From the NCBI RefSeq assembly GCF_009497775.1, contig NZ_CP031012.1:310001-374000 (forward strand): a stretch of DNA of 64,000 nucleotides, in the 5' to 3' direction. The translations under genes and the position numbers were made by a program. Within the stretch, counting starts at the first letter, position 1, and the number at the start of each line of letters is the position of its first letter. This stretch comes from Alcaligenes faecalis. Lineage in GTDB: Bacteria > Pseudomonadota > Gammaproteobacteria > Burkholderiales > Burkholderiaceae_B. This document shows positions 34,114 to 44,100 of this stretch, one piece after another. Under the pieces are notes generated by a model that was not told the origin of the DNA, did not search any database, and saw only the letters and a program-made list of their open reading frames with translations.

Positions 34114-35126
34114 TCCTGTGTCTCCTTGGCAAGGTTCTCGGCGCGGGCAGGGGCCAGGCCGATGTGATCCAGCATTCCCAGTACGCGGGCCAGCACATCG
34201 CGGCGGTATGCCTGTTGCTGGTCCACCGGGTATTCATGAAAGCCCTGTCCGCTGCGCAGACCGTTGCGTCCACTTTCCATATAACGGGTGATGATGTCGG
34301 GTACGGCGTAGCGTTCCGGGTCCAGGTTCTGCGATAGATACTGTCCGGCGTGATACAGAATGTCGTTGCCGCCGTAGTCGATGAACTCCAGTACGCCGAT
34401 GCTGGCAAAGCGGAAGCCCAGGCCGTAGCGGGTGGCTTTATCAATATCAGCAGCACTGGCCACGCCTTCCTCCACCATGCGAGCGGCCTCGTTCATGATC
34501 AGGGTTTGCAGGCGTGGAACGATGAAACCGGGGTGGCAGCCACAGACCACAGGCACTTTGCCGATGGACTCCAGATTGCTTTGCAGACGACTCAAGGTCT
34601 GCTCGCTGGTGCCGGGGTGGGCGCTGATTTCCACCAGTGGAATCAGAAAAGCCGGGTTGAGCCAGTGCGCGTTCAGGAAGCGCTCGGGATGGCTCAACAT
34701 GGGGGCCAGATCCGAGGCCAGCATGGTGGAGGTCGTGGAGGCGATCAGTGCATCGGGCTGGGCCAGTTCACCGATACGTCCCAGGGCGTCGGTCTTGGCT
34801 TCCCGTGTTTCGGGCACGCCTTCGTAAATCAGATCGGCCTGGCCCAGCACTTGCGCGGCGTCGCTCAAGGGGGCGACGCCGATGCAGGCCAGATAGCCAT
34901 CGATCTGTTCGGCGGCGAACATGCCCAGGTCGGCCAGCTGTTCCAGCGTGGCACGCAATTCCTGGCGTATTTCGGCTTCCAGACGGGCGCTATCAGCAGG
35001 CTGACGGGGTTTGAAATCCAGTAGGGTCACGGCTTGGCCGCGCAGCGCATAGGCCAGGGCGATGCCCCGCCCCATGCGACCTGCGCCCACCGCAACGATA
35101 CGTTTGATCGGGGCGGGCGCGTTCAT
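34110..35126 (-). CDS. 3-hydroxyacyl-CoA dehydrogenase-like NAD enzyme
   Basis: A 338-residue enzyme. Seen: Rossmann motif VGAGRMGRGIALAYALRG, IYEGVPETREAKTD, ASTTSTMLASDLA with the Ser, the catalytic-His region RFLNAHWLNPAFLIPLVEI with VEISAHPGT, and C-terminal domain motifs RLQTLIMNEAARMVEEGVAS, DIDKATRYGLGFRFASIGVLEFID. The family oxidises L-3-hydroxyacyl-CoA esters, but members with this length also use free hydroxy acids such as L-carnitine. Its start overlaps the preceding gene as TGATG. The operon context favours a small free substrate. Confidence 0.82.
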   Translation of the reverse strand: MNAPAPIKRIVAVGAGRMGRGIALAYALRGQAVTLLDFKPRQPADSARLEAEIRQELRATLEQLADLGMFAAEQIDGYLACIGVAPLSDAAQVLGQADLIYEGVPETREAKTDALGRIGELAQPDALIASTTSTMLASDLAPMLSHPERFLNAHWLNPAFLIPLVEISAHPGTSEQTLSRLQSNLESIGKVPVVCGCHPGFIVPRLQTLIMNEAARMVEEGVASAADIDKATRYGLGFRFASIGVLEFIDYGGNDILYHAGQYLSQNLDPERYAVPDIITRYMESGRNGLRSGQGFHEYPVDQQQAYRRDVLARVLGMLDHIGLAPARAENLAKETQE

Positions 35127-36208
35127 CAGGCTCTCCCGGCTTGCAGCATCTCTTGCAGTTGCTCGCGGCTCATCTTGTCCAGACCCAGGCTGGCCAGAGT
35201 GCGTTGGCCCTGGCGCAGATCTTCACCCACGATGGCACCGGCAATCGCCAGCAAGCCCTTGGTGACGGGGGCGTCCACACCGGCCCAGTCGGCTACGGAA
35301 GCGAAGAAGGCCAGACCCAGCATGGTGTCTTCACGCATGTAGCGGTGCTCGTGCAGGTCGATCTTCTCGCGCCAGTCGCCGCTTTTTACCAGCTTGGAGT
35401 GCGAGGAACGGTCGCCATACATCCACTGGTCGTTTTCGTAGTGGTCGGACAGGGGGAAGTGCGGGGCACCGTAGCCCAGCGCTTCACGAATACGCATGCG
35501 TTCATTGTCCAGCTGCGTGGTCACGGCACGTACCGAGGGCTGAGTGCCTTCGTTATGAATATCCCAGGCCGGGAAGTGCTCCAGCGGGCCTGCGTTCATC
35601 ATGATCAGTGGTGGGTGGATGATGGGGCCAGCATTCATCAGGGCACCGGACAGGGCATCTTCGCAGCGCTCCACGCTGGGGAATACCTTGCCAATCACCT
35701 CCAGGGCGTGATCGGTATTGCGTGCGGGGTACACGCCGGTAGGCAGGCGGGTGGCGCGGGTGGTGATGTTGATGACGGTATCGCCATGCTTGCGGGCCAG
35801 CCAGGGCAGGGTGCCGGTTTCAGCCCAGCTGACGTCGGCCTTGTTGCCGGTGCCGCGCACGATCTCGCTCATGATGAAGGAGCCAAAAGTGCCTGGTGGC
35901 AGGAACACGACCTGGCCGTCCGTCAGGTGGGGAGCCATGACGCGGGCAATATCGGTTTGTGCAATAGCGGGCGAAGGAATCAGCACCAGGTCGGCACCGG
36001 CGATGGCCTCGCCAATATCGGCGCAGACTTTGGCAATGGGGATGTCGCGCTCGCCCGCTTCGTCTTTCAGTGTCATGACCGGACGGTCCAGCAAGGGTTG
36101 CAGCTGAGCCGTATCACGACGCCACAAACGTACTTCGTGACCCTGTTCGCTCAAGTCTGCCGCTGCCGCGTAACAACCGTGCCCGCCACCTAATACCGCT
36201 ACCTTCAT
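35126..36208 (-). CDS. opine dehydrogenase-family NAD(P) oxidoreductase
   Basis: A 360-residue protein with an N-terminal Rossmann domain (VAVLGGGHGCYAAAADLSEQGHEVRLW) and the C-terminal octopine/nopaline dehydrogenase domain (LSGALMNAGPIIHPPLIMMNAGPLEH with the catalytic His, later SDHYENDQWMYGDRSSHSKLVKSGDWREKI). The family makes or breaks secondary-amine dicarboxylates from amino and keto acids. ATG at 36208 has GGAGA five bases upstream and is preferred to an earlier ATG 14 codons away. It is the first gene of a six-gene operon. Confidence 0.83.
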   Translation of the reverse strand: MKVAVLGGGHGCYAAAADLSEQGHEVRLWRRDTAQLQPLLDRPVMTLKDEAGERDIPIAKVCADIGEAIAGADLVLIPSPAIAQTDIARVMAPHLTDGQVVFLPPGTFGSFIMSEIVRGTGNKADVSWAETGTLPWLARKHGDTVINITTRATRLPTGVYPARNTDHALEVIGKVFPSVERCEDALSGALMNAGPIIHPPLIMMNAGPLEHFPAWDIHNEGTQPSVRAVTTQLDNERMRIREALGYGAPHFPLSDHYENDQWMYGDRSSHSKLVKSGDWREKIDLHEHRYMREDTMLGLAFFASVADWAGVDAPVTKGLLAIAGAIVGEDLRQGQRTLASLGLDKMSREQLQEMLQAGRA

Positions 36209-36237
36209 ATTCGTCTCCAATCTCTTTTTTTGATTTC

Positions 36238-36251
36238 TATGCACTTGCATA
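36238..36251. promoter_or_regulatory. palindromic operator candidate
   Basis: TATGCACTTGCATA is a perfect 6-bp-arm palindrome with a 2-base centre, about 30 bases upstream of the opine dehydrogenase-like start, in an AT-rich promoter-like stretch. No regulator gene is adjacent to assign it to. Confidence 0.45.
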
Positions 36252-36372
36252 TAAATACAGACTAAAAGATGTTGAGGCCTAAAACAAGAGGAGGAATGGG
36301 GGGAGTTACCCTAGGGCGGGAAAACTTGGATAGGGGCTGAAAAGGCGCAGGATGCGCGCAGAGAAAATGCGG

Positions 36373-37152
36373 CTAAGCCGCGCCGCAGGCCAGTTCCAGC
36401 GCCCGCAGGGTGGCTTGGGCCAGAACATGGCCGTGACCGGCTCCGGGCAGAACATGCAAGTTTGCCTGCATGCCTTGAGCTTGCAATTGCGCTTGCAGTT
36501 TTTGCATGGCGGGCAGGGTAGGCACGCCATTTTTGCGTCCTTCCGGTCCCGCTGCCTGAGCGCTAAGCGGATACCAGGCCTCGGAGGCACCGGCCAGAAT
36601 ATCCACCTGCACCGGCTTGCCCAACTGCTCCAGCAAGGTCCAGATCAGGGGATCGCGCCACCACAAAGAAGGGCTGGCGCACAGGTAGTGCTGGATGGGC
36701 AGACTGTGCTGGCTAAGGGCATACAGCACGAACAGACCGGCGTAGGAATGGCCGTACAGGCTGATGCGCGAACGGGTCAGTGCGGGCTCCATTCTTTGGG
36801 CCAAGGCCAGCGCCATGCGCACTTGTTCGATCATGGCGGGCGCGCCACCCGCTTGCCATTGGGGAACGCGCGGGTCTTCCCATAAACCACCGTCCGGGCC
36901 GGGCGGGGTGTAGTCCAGGGCGCGATACCGAGTGATCTGATCGCGCTCGCCCTGGTAGCCCAGCGACAGAATCGCACAGTGCTGCAAGGCGGGGTGACCG
37001 CTTTCTTCCAGCAAGGGCAAGGTCCACTGACCATCGAGCAGGCACAGCAAAGGCAGGGGGCCTTGTGCAGGCTTTTCGTCCGGCAGGCGCAGCAAGACGT
37101 GATGGGGATGGCCGCCTGCAGGCGGCAGTTCCAGTGGAAGCAGACGAGACAT
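36373..37152 (-). CDS. cytosolic Fes/IroE-like esterase
   Basis: A 259-residue alpha/beta hydrolase without signal peptide. Seen: LLCLLDGQWTLPLLEES, ILSLGYQGERDQITRYRALDYTPPG, nucleophile motif GHSYAG, YLCASPSLWWRDPLIW and a late His in GAGHGHVL. The order matches esterase-D-like enzymes that hydrolyse ferric siderophore esters. It follows the binding-protein gene of the siderophore importer by six bases on the same strand, so it probably opens the imported siderophore to release iron. Confidence 0.85.
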   Translation of the reverse strand: MSRLLPLELPPAGGHPHHVLLRLPDEKPAQGPLPLLCLLDGQWTLPLLEESGHPALQHCAILSLGYQGERDQITRYRALDYTPPGPDGGLWEDPRVPQWQAGGAPAMIEQVRMALALAQRMEPALTRSRISLYGHSYAGLFVLYALSQHSLPIQHYLCASPSLWWRDPLIWTLLEQLGKPVQVDILAGASEAWYPLSAQAAGPEGRKNGVPTLPAMQKLQAQLQAQGMQANLHVLPGAGHGHVLAQATLRALELACGAA

Positions 37153-37158
37153 GAAGGC

Positions 37159-38292
37159 TTAGGGGGCGGGCTTCAGATCAATCATGTAGGTGCCTTCCAT
37201 GGGTACGGTCAGAAAGCGCTGGTTCACCTCTTCCAGCGTTTTCAAGGCCGAGACCCCTTCAAAACGATCCGGGTGAATCCAGGTTGCCAAGGCCTCAATG
37301 AAAATCATGTGCAAAGGCGAATCGTTGAAGGCGTGCCAGATGCCGTGGCTATTGCCGCTGCGCACGGCTGGCAAGGCTTGCAGACGGTTGCCATCGATAA
37401 TGGCCTGTAAGCTTTTACGGGCCTGTTCTTCGCTGACGCCTGTGCCAATGGCCAATCCACCGGAGGTGGTGCGCTTGCCTGCGCCTGTGCCCGTGGCCAC
37501 ATAGACCACAGGAGCGCGGGAGTGGATGTACTCAAAGTTCAGCTTGCCGGTGGAGCTTTTCAGGACATCCGCGCCAATATTGTGGCCGCCTGCATAGCTG
37601 ATCATGTCGTTAAAGGTGCCTGCACCGGGAGAGTTGCAGCAGTCCGTGCTGCCTGCATGGGCGTGCACGAACACAGGCGGGTGATCTTCCTTGGGGAGAT
37701 CGGCCAGTCGCTGGGCCACGCCTTGCATGTGTTCTTCGTAGAACTGAATGAATTCGTCGGTGCGTTCTTTCTCACCCACGGCGTAACCCAATGCGCGCAG
37801 GCTGGGCACGGTGTTTTCCAGTGGATTTACAAAGAAGTCGATCACGATGACGGGCACTTTGGCGGCGGTCAGACGCTGGATCAGTGCCGAATCGCGTGTG
37901 TCCTGACCGGGTGTCAGGCCGGCAAAGGCAGCCGTCAGCACCACCAGATCCGGGCGCAGGGCCAGGGCCTGTTCGACCGAGAAGGTATCCGCGGTATGGC
38001 GACCCACAACAGGAATATTGGCCAGTTGCGGGTAGCGCTTCAGATAGGTGTTGTATTCGTTGGAAAAGGAGGTCTTGAACTCGTCTGACCAGCCTGCAAT
38101 CAGGGTGGCTGGTTCCGGGTGGACCAGAGCCAGCACCTGGAAGTGGCGTGCCTGGGTCAGCACAACGCGCTTGGCCGGGCCGGGCAGGGTAACGGTACGA
38201 CCCATGGCATCGGTAACTTCGATGGGCTGGGCCTGCACGCCCAAAGGCAAGAGCAAGGTCAGCGACAACAGCAGGTGGCGCAGGATGTTCAT
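37159..38292 (-). CDS. periplasmic siderophore/haem-type iron binding protein
   Basis: A 377-residue class III periplasmic binding protein: signal peptide with cleavage near VQAQP, then VTDAMGRTVTLPGPAKRVVL, VVGRHTADTFSVEQALALRPDLVVLTAAF, and a C-terminal domain with GTFNDMISYAGGHNIGAD. The segment STDCCNSPGAG with two adjacent Cys is unusual for the family. The start at 38292 has GGAG five bases upstream and overlaps the ATPase gene slightly. It would deliver the ferric siderophore to the FecCD-type permease. Confidence 0.87.
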   Translation of the reverse strand: MNILRHLLLSLTLLLPLGVQAQPIEVTDAMGRTVTLPGPAKRVVLTQARHFQVLALVHPEPATLIAGWSDEFKTSFSNEYNTYLKRYPQLANIPVVGRHTADTFSVEQALALRPDLVVLTAAFAGLTPGQDTRDSALIQRLTAAKVPVIVIDFFVNPLENTVPSLRALGYAVGEKERTDEFIQFYEEHMQGVAQRLADLPKEDHPPVFVHAHAGSTDCCNSPGAGTFNDMISYAGGHNIGADVLKSSTGKLNFEYIHSRAPVVYVATGTGAGKRTTSGGLAIGTGVSEEQARKSLQAIIDGNRLQALPAVRSGNSHGIWHAFNDSPLHMIFIEALATWIHPDRFEGVSALKTLEEVNQRFLTVPMEGTYMIDLKPAP

Positions 38293-38305
38293 GGGTTCTC
38301 CGAGG

Positions 38306-39091
38306 TCACAGCACAGGCTCTTGCAGCCCGTCGATAATGATTTGCAAGGTGCCTTGCGAGCAGCTTTCCACGCGGGCACGGACACCATAGGCCTGGGCCA
38401 GCGAGTTGGGGGTAATTACCTTGGAAGGCTCGCCTTGTGCCAGCAGACCACCGCCTTCGATCATCAGCGCATAGTCGCTGTGGCGCAGGGCCACGTTCAG
38501 ATCATGCAGCACGATCAGGGTGATCAGATTATTGTCGTGGGTTTCCTGGGCCAGCAAATCCATCACGTGGAATTGGTAGTTCAGGTCCAGAGCAGACAAG
38601 GGTTCGTCCAGCAGCAGCAAGGTCGGCTTGCGGATCAAGGCCTGTGCCAGGCCCACTAATTGCTTCTGGCCACCCGAGAGCTGATCCAGATAATGCATGG
38701 ACAAGTGCGCAATGCCCAGACGCTGCAGAATGTGCATGATGTGGTCGTGATCCACATCGCGGGCATGGCCGCCGGGGGCCGAGGCATTGGCCGCTACCAG
38801 TACGGATTCAAACACACGCAGGTGGACCGAGGCGGGCAGGGACTGGGGCAGGTACACCACTTTTTGGGCGCGCTGCTCGAAGCTGACGCCGCTCAGTTCC
38901 TGGCCGTCCAGCAGGATCTTGCCGGTGGTGGGCTTGAGCAGCCCCGCCAGGGACTTGAGCAGGGTGGATTTGCCGCTGCCATTGGGGCCCAGCAAAGCCA
39001 CCAGCTGACCGGGCTGCAAAGGCTCGATGGTCAGCTTGGACAGGATTTCGCGTTTGCCGTAAGACAGGCTCAGATCGTGGACTTCAAGCAT
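38306..39091 (-). CDS. FepC/FecE-type ABC ATPase
   Basis: A 261-residue ATPase. Seen: Walker A GPNGSGKST, Q-loop VVYLPQSLPASVHLRVFESV, signature LSGGQKQLVGLAQALI, Walker B LLLLDEPLSALDLNYQ and switch VLHDLNVALRHSDY with the FepC-style ending ALMIEGGGLLAQGEPSKVI. It lies three bases after the permease stop. It powers iron-siderophore import. Confidence 0.93.
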   Translation of the reverse strand: MLEVHDLSLSYGKREILSKLTIEPLQPGQLVALLGPNGSGKSTLLKSLAGLLKPTTGKILLDGQELSGVSFEQRAQKVVYLPQSLPASVHLRVFESVLVAANASAPGGHARDVDHDHIMHILQRLGIAHLSMHYLDQLSGGQKQLVGLAQALIRKPTLLLLDEPLSALDLNYQFHVMDLLAQETHDNNLITLIVLHDLNVALRHSDYALMIEGGGLLAQGEPSKVITPNSLAQAYGVRARVESCSQGTLQIIIDGLQEPVL

Positions 39092-39094
39092 GGT

Positions 39095-40147
39095 TCACTT
39101 TATTTGGCGTCGCAGCACAACGCCCAGGAAGAAGGGCACACCCACCAGCGAGGTGACAATGCCGACCGGAATAATAATGCCGGGCACAATGTTTTTCGAG
39201 GCAATCGAGGCCAGCGACAGAATCACGCCACCGACCAGCGCACTGCCGGGCAGGTAGAAACGGTGATCTTCACCAAACAGACGGCGTGCGATATGCGGTG
39301 CAATCAGGCCCACAAAGCCGATGGTGCCCACAAAGGACACGGCCAGCGCTGCCAGCAAGCTGATACGCAGCAGGGACACCAGACGCAGGCGTGAGACATT
39401 GATACCAAAGCTGGTGGCTCGGTCTTCACCCAGACGCAGGGCGGTCAGTTTCCAGGTATCGCGCAGGGACAGCGGCAGAATCAGCGCAAACACCGCCAGC
39501 ATGATGCCGACCTTGCCCCAGGAGGAGCGCGACAGGCTGCCCATGGTCCAGAACACCAGCCCTTGCAGGGCTTCGGCGCTGGCCACAAACTGCACCAGCG
39601 AAACCAGTGCGTTAAAGGAGAACACCAGCGCAATACCAAACAGCACCAGATTGGCGGTGCTCATGGCGCCCCAGCGGGCGACTGCGTCCAGCAGCAAGGC
39701 GGACAGCAGCGCAAAAATGAAGGCGTTGGCGGCAATGGTCCAGGCTTGCGGAATGCCGGGAATCGACAGGTCCAGCACAATGGCCAGGGATGCGCCAAAA
39801 GCCGCTGCCGAGGAAATCCCCAAGGTAAAGGGACTGGCCAGCGGGTTATTCAGGATGGTCTGCATTTCCGCGCCGGACAGGCCCAGCGCCAAACCAATGG
39901 CCATGGCCATCAAGGCATAAGGCAGGCGGATTTCCCAGACGATGACGCGCGTGGTCGGGTCGGACTGTTCCGGGTTGAACAGTGCGTGGCTCAGTTCTCC
40001 CAGGCTAAGACCCGAGGGCCCCAACATGAAATCGGCCACAATCGAGGCCAGAATCACAAGAACCAGGGCTCCAACCAGGAGCCAGCGACGTCTGAGGATG
40101 TGTTGATAGTCGGCCAGCGCAGGGGCCGGAACAGCAGATGTGGACAT
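39095..40147 (-). CDS. FecCD-type iron-siderophore permease
   Basis: A 350-residue inner-membrane permease with about nine or ten segments. Seen: RLPYALMAMAIGLALGLSGAEMQTILNNPLASPFTLGISSAAAFGA, LVFWTMGSLSRSSWGKV, and FVGTIGFVGLIAPHIARRLFGEDHRFYLPGSALVGG, all hallmarks of FecCD. Only one permease gene is present, so it probably forms a homodimer. ATG at 40147 is chosen; 16 upstream codons run through the promoter region. It diverges from the esterase gene at 40231. Confidence 0.92.
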   Translation of the reverse strand: MSTSAVPAPALADYQHILRRRWLLVGALVLVILASIVADFMLGPSGLSLGELSHALFNPEQSDPTTRVIVWEIRLPYALMAMAIGLALGLSGAEMQTILNNPLASPFTLGISSAAAFGASLAIVLDLSIPGIPQAWTIAANAFIFALLSALLLDAVARWGAMSTANLVLFGIALVFSFNALVSLVQFVASAEALQGLVFWTMGSLSRSSWGKVGIMLAVFALILPLSLRDTWKLTALRLGEDRATSFGINVSRLRLVSLLRISLLAALAVSFVGTIGFVGLIAPHIARRLFGEDHRFYLPGSALVGGVILSLASIASKNIVPGIIIPVGIVTSLVGVPFFLGVVLRRQIK

Positions 40148-40159
40148 TAAGTGTCTGAA

Positions 40160-40174
40160 TGATAACCGTTTACA
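40160..40174. promoter_or_regulatory. possible Fur box in divergent promoter
   Basis: TGATAACCGTTTACA matches 10 of 14 informative positions of the 7-1-7 Fur motif. It lies 13 bases before the FecCD permease start and about 57 before the divergent esterase, where it could control both. Confidence 0.45.
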
Positions 40175-40230
40175 TAGAAAGAAAGTATAGTTCATCAGCC
40201 GGGCTTTGGCGCCCTTACCGCGATTCTTTT

Positions 40231-40986
40231 ATGCAGCTTGAACATTTGGATTTTCTTTCCCCATTGGGCCGACAGTATCGTCTGACTTTGGCCTGGCCGG
40301 ACGCGCCAGCGCCTGTAGATGGTTGGCCATTGCTGTGTGTGCTTGATCTACCGCAATTTGAAGCGGTGCAGGCCACCTGTGAAAAGCAGGCTCCACAAGC
40401 CTGTGCCGTGCTGGGGATAGGTTATGGCGGGGAGGTCTGGCGCGATCAGGACTTCACGCCCGCGCTGAATGGGGAAGCGGGCCATGCGCCGGATTTTCTG
40501 GCCATGATGCAGGACGTGTTCTTGCCCTGGGCTTATGCTCAAGCGCCCTTGAATGCGCAGCGGCGTCTGCTCTGTGGCCATTCCCTGGGTGGCCTGTTTG
40601 CCTTGCAACTGCTGTATCAGCAGCCGGAATTGTTCGATGCGCTGGTAGTGTCCAGCCCTTCGGTCTGGTGGGGAGAGGGCTATCTGGCTCGATTGCTGGC
40701 TCAACCCTTGCCTAAAGCTGCCTTGACGATGCCCGTACAGTTCTCCGTTGGCGAGTTCGAGCAAAGCCTGGGCCCGGCAGAAGAAGCCATGCCTGAGGAC
40801 AAGCGCGAGCTGCGTCGTCTGCGTTTGCAAGAGCGCCGCATGGTGGATGGCACCCGCGAACTGGCGCAGGCTTTGGCGCAGCAACAAGGTGGTGAGCCGC
40901 GTTTTCGCATCGTGCCGGGCTGTAATCACAGTCAGTCCGGTTTGGCCGCCTTGCCGCAAGCTTGTCTGGAATGGCTGGCTGATTAG
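40231..40986 (+). CDS. second cytosolic Fes/IroE-like esterase
   Basis: A 251-residue alpha/beta hydrolase without signal peptide. Seen: LLCVLDLPQFEAVQAT, AVLGIGYGGEVWRDQDFTPAL, nucleophile GHSLGG, LVVSSPSVWWGEGYLAR, and a His in PGCNHSQSG. It is a paralogue of the esterase at 36373 (same motifs in the same order). ATG at 40231 starts at MQLEHLDF; RBS is poor. Its divergence from the importer operon over a Fur-like site suggests co-regulation by iron. Confidence 0.83.
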   Translation: MQLEHLDFLSPLGRQYRLTLAWPDAPAPVDGWPLLCVLDLPQFEAVQATCEKQAPQACAVLGIGYGGEVWRDQDFTPALNGEAGHAPDFLAMMQDVFLPWAYAQAPLNAQRRLLCGHSLGGLFALQLLYQQPELFDALVVSSPSVWWGEGYLARLLAQPLPKAALTMPVQFSVGEFEQSLGPAEEAMPEDKRELRRLRLQERRMVDGTRELAQALAQQQGGEPRFRIVPGCNHSQSGLAALPQACLEWLAD

Positions 40987-41143
40987 GCCTGTGTCTTCTT
41001 GCCCACAAAGACGTGCAGCACGGTGATTGCCTGTATCCTCTGAACGTCCCGGAGCAGACCCGTATAATGCTGCTCATGCTTGCTTGAACCGGCTTTTCTG
41101 CCCTTCTCGTTCTCTTCTTCCCGTATTTTCAGGTCCCCGCCCT

Positions 41144-44100
41144 ATGGCTGCGCGTCGCGCTTCGTCTGTTTCCGATTCTCCCGTCCCCACTCAAGCGGGC
41201 TTGCTGCTCCATCCCCAATGGCTGGATTATCCGCGTCTGGAAGGTGTGGCTCGTCAGGTCGCCAAGAAAGCACGTTTTCAGGACCGGGCAGGCATACGGC
41301 GCGTATGGCTGAAAGCCTGGCGCTTGCCGCAGGACGCTGCCTTTTTCAATCAGATCATTGCGGCTGAGCTGGGCTTGAAGGATGCGGACCAGCGCCTGGA
41401 GTCCCAAGGTGTGCCCGAGGTCGTGATTCGGACCCTGCGCCTGCTGTATCAAATGAGCGCAGACAAGCTGGAAGCGGATATTTATGAAGTCCTGCGCGAG
41501 CAACTGCTTGAACAGCGTGGTCAATTGGCCGGAGCGATTGCCTCCCAGTCCTTGCCTTTAAGCGAGAACTGGCCCGAAGCCGAGCGCGCTCCGCGCTTGC
41601 AGGCTTTGGTGCAGGCCTGGCAATCCTTGCCCCTGGCCCAAACCTACCTATGGCAGTTGCAGGCCGAGCAGCGTGACCGTGATCAACGTGCCCAGCGCTG
41701 GGAGCAGGCCCAAAAAGAACGCGAACAAGCGCGCCAAAAAGAACAAAACGACAAGCAGCGCAAGTTCGATCAAGCCCAGGAGCGTTTGACAGCCTGGCTG
41801 AAAGAGCAGGGTTGCGAACCGCAGCGCATCACCCTGGAGGCCTTTGAGGGCCTGCAAGCCGGTGAGCCTGCTCATTGGTTCATGACGGTGTATGGCCGCA
41901 ATGCCAGCGCCGCTGTATTAACCCAGGAATTCAAACTGGATGCTGAGCAGCAGGAGTTTTTGTTGCAGGCCCAGGCACAACGTCAGGAACGTCAGCGCGA
42001 GCAACGCCAGCAGCGCTGGGCCTGGGAGCAGGAGTGCATAGGGTCGGAAGAAACCATGGCCTTGCTGGGTATTACCCGGCAGGAATACGAGCTGTGGCTG
42101 GCTGATCGCCGTTTGCCCAGTACCAAGCTGGAAGTGCGTGGTGGAGCCGCTGGGGGACGTGATCGCGTTGCCCATCACCCGGATTTATTGGTGGCGATTG
42201 ATCAGAACCAGATTGAACAATGGCGCGAGCAACATGCCAGCACCTTGAGCAATCGTGAACGTGCGCAGTACCAGCGAGCCGCCGACCGTGCCCGTACGCA
42301 ATGGCGTCAGCAACAAGTGCTGAACCAGATCAAGAAGCAAGAAGAGTGCGATTACGAAATTGACCCGGAAGATCCACTGCGCCTGTGGTGGCACAAGGAT
42401 TTGTGGCTTGCAGTGAATGTGCCCGTAGCGGGTGAACGTCAGCACTGGCGCGCCAATGTGCGTATGCAGGCCGCCGTGCCGTTGCCACGTACCGGCTCGG
42501 AGCTGGACCGATTGCCCGCCCGTGTCACGGTCTTGTTCAACACGGCGGCTCAAAACCGTTTGTCCCAGCGTCTGGAAGATTCGCTGGATGCGTTTTTGCA
42601 AACCCAGCGCCCTCTGATTGATGGCTCGTCCTTTCTGGAATTGGCCAAAGCCTTGCGCATGGCTCTGGAAGAGGGCATCGAGCAAAAGGAAATCGAGGCC
42701 GGGGATTTTGAAAAACGCCTGCTGAATGGCCCGGTGCGCCGCATTCTGGAAAGTGTAGAGCAGCAGCGCGCTCAGGACTTGATGCGTCTGGGCGACTTCC
42801 CGGAAATGTTCAGTCTGGCCCGTGGTATCCGCCGCCATCTGGTATTCCGCTTGGGGCCGACCAACTCGGGCAAGACGCACGAAGCTCTGGAAGCTCTGAT
42901 GGAAGCGCGATCCGGTGTGTATCTGGCACCGCTGCGACTGCTGGCCATGGAAGTGCGTGACCGTCTGATGAATGCCGGTATCCCCTGCAATCTGGTGACG
43001 GGCGAAGAGCGCGTGATGGTGCCCGGTGCCCAGCACACCGCCTGCACGGTCGAGATGATGGACCCCACGATGGAAGTGCGCGTGGCTGTCCTGGACGAGA
43101 TTCAAATGCTGCAAGACGAGCAGCGCGGCTGGGCCTGGACGGCGGCCTTGGTCGGTGTTCCGGCCCGTACTCTGTTTGTCTGTGGTGATGCCTCGGTCTT
43201 GCGTCCTTGCGAGCGTCTGGTGCGCTCCATGGAAGAGACCATGGAGCTGGAGTTTACCGAACGCAAAACCCCGCTGGAGGTCATGCCTTATCCGGTGGAC
43301 CCGCCGCGTGCGACGGGCAAGCAAGGGCGCCAGGAAGCGCCGTGGCGTGGTCGCAAAGACCGTCAACGTGAAGCCCAGGGCGTCTCCAAAGGCGATGCGG
43401 TGGTGGCCTTCACCCGTAAGGATGTACTGACGCTCAGTGCTCGCTATCGCGCCCAGGGCTGGAAAGTCGCCACGATTTACGGCGCGCTGGCTCCCGAAGT
43501 GCGTCGTACCGAGTCCGAACGTTTTTCCCAAGGCGAGGCCGATGTGTTGGTCGCCACCGATGCGATTGGCATGGGTTTGAATCTGCCGATACGCCGCGTC
43601 CTGTTCTCTACCGTTCACAAGTTCGACGGCCGCTCCATGCGCGCCCTGAACGCCACCGAAGTGCGCCAGATCGCCGGACGGGCAGGCCGCTACGGTCTGT
43701 ACCCCAAAGGCTATGTGGGGGCGATGGACAAGCAGGACTTGAACCATGTCCGTGCCCAATTGCAGAGCGACGCCCCCAGCGTGGATTTGCGCTTGCCCAT
43801 TGCACCCAGCCCCGAGCACGTGCAGGCACTGGCGTCTTTATTGGATAACAACAATATTGGCGCGGTGCTCCAGTACTTTGCGCAGAAAGTGGCTTCCGAC
43901 AGCCCCTTGTTCCAGACAGCGGGTTTGAAAGACGCTATCGAGCTGGGCTTTTGTGTAGACCGTCTGGCTCCCAAGCTGGACCTGCGCGAGAAGTTCACCT
44001 TTGCGTGTGCGCCGGTGTCCGTGGATAAAGATACGGAGCTGGATTACTTCAAGCGTTGCCTGTCGGCCTATGTGGCACAACGCCCCATGGCCTTGCCACC

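Noticed and set aside
42185..43819. A 544-codon open frame on the minus strand
   Set aside because: It is antisense to the Suv3-like helicase, whose motifs are unmistakable; the antisense protein has no recognisable features.
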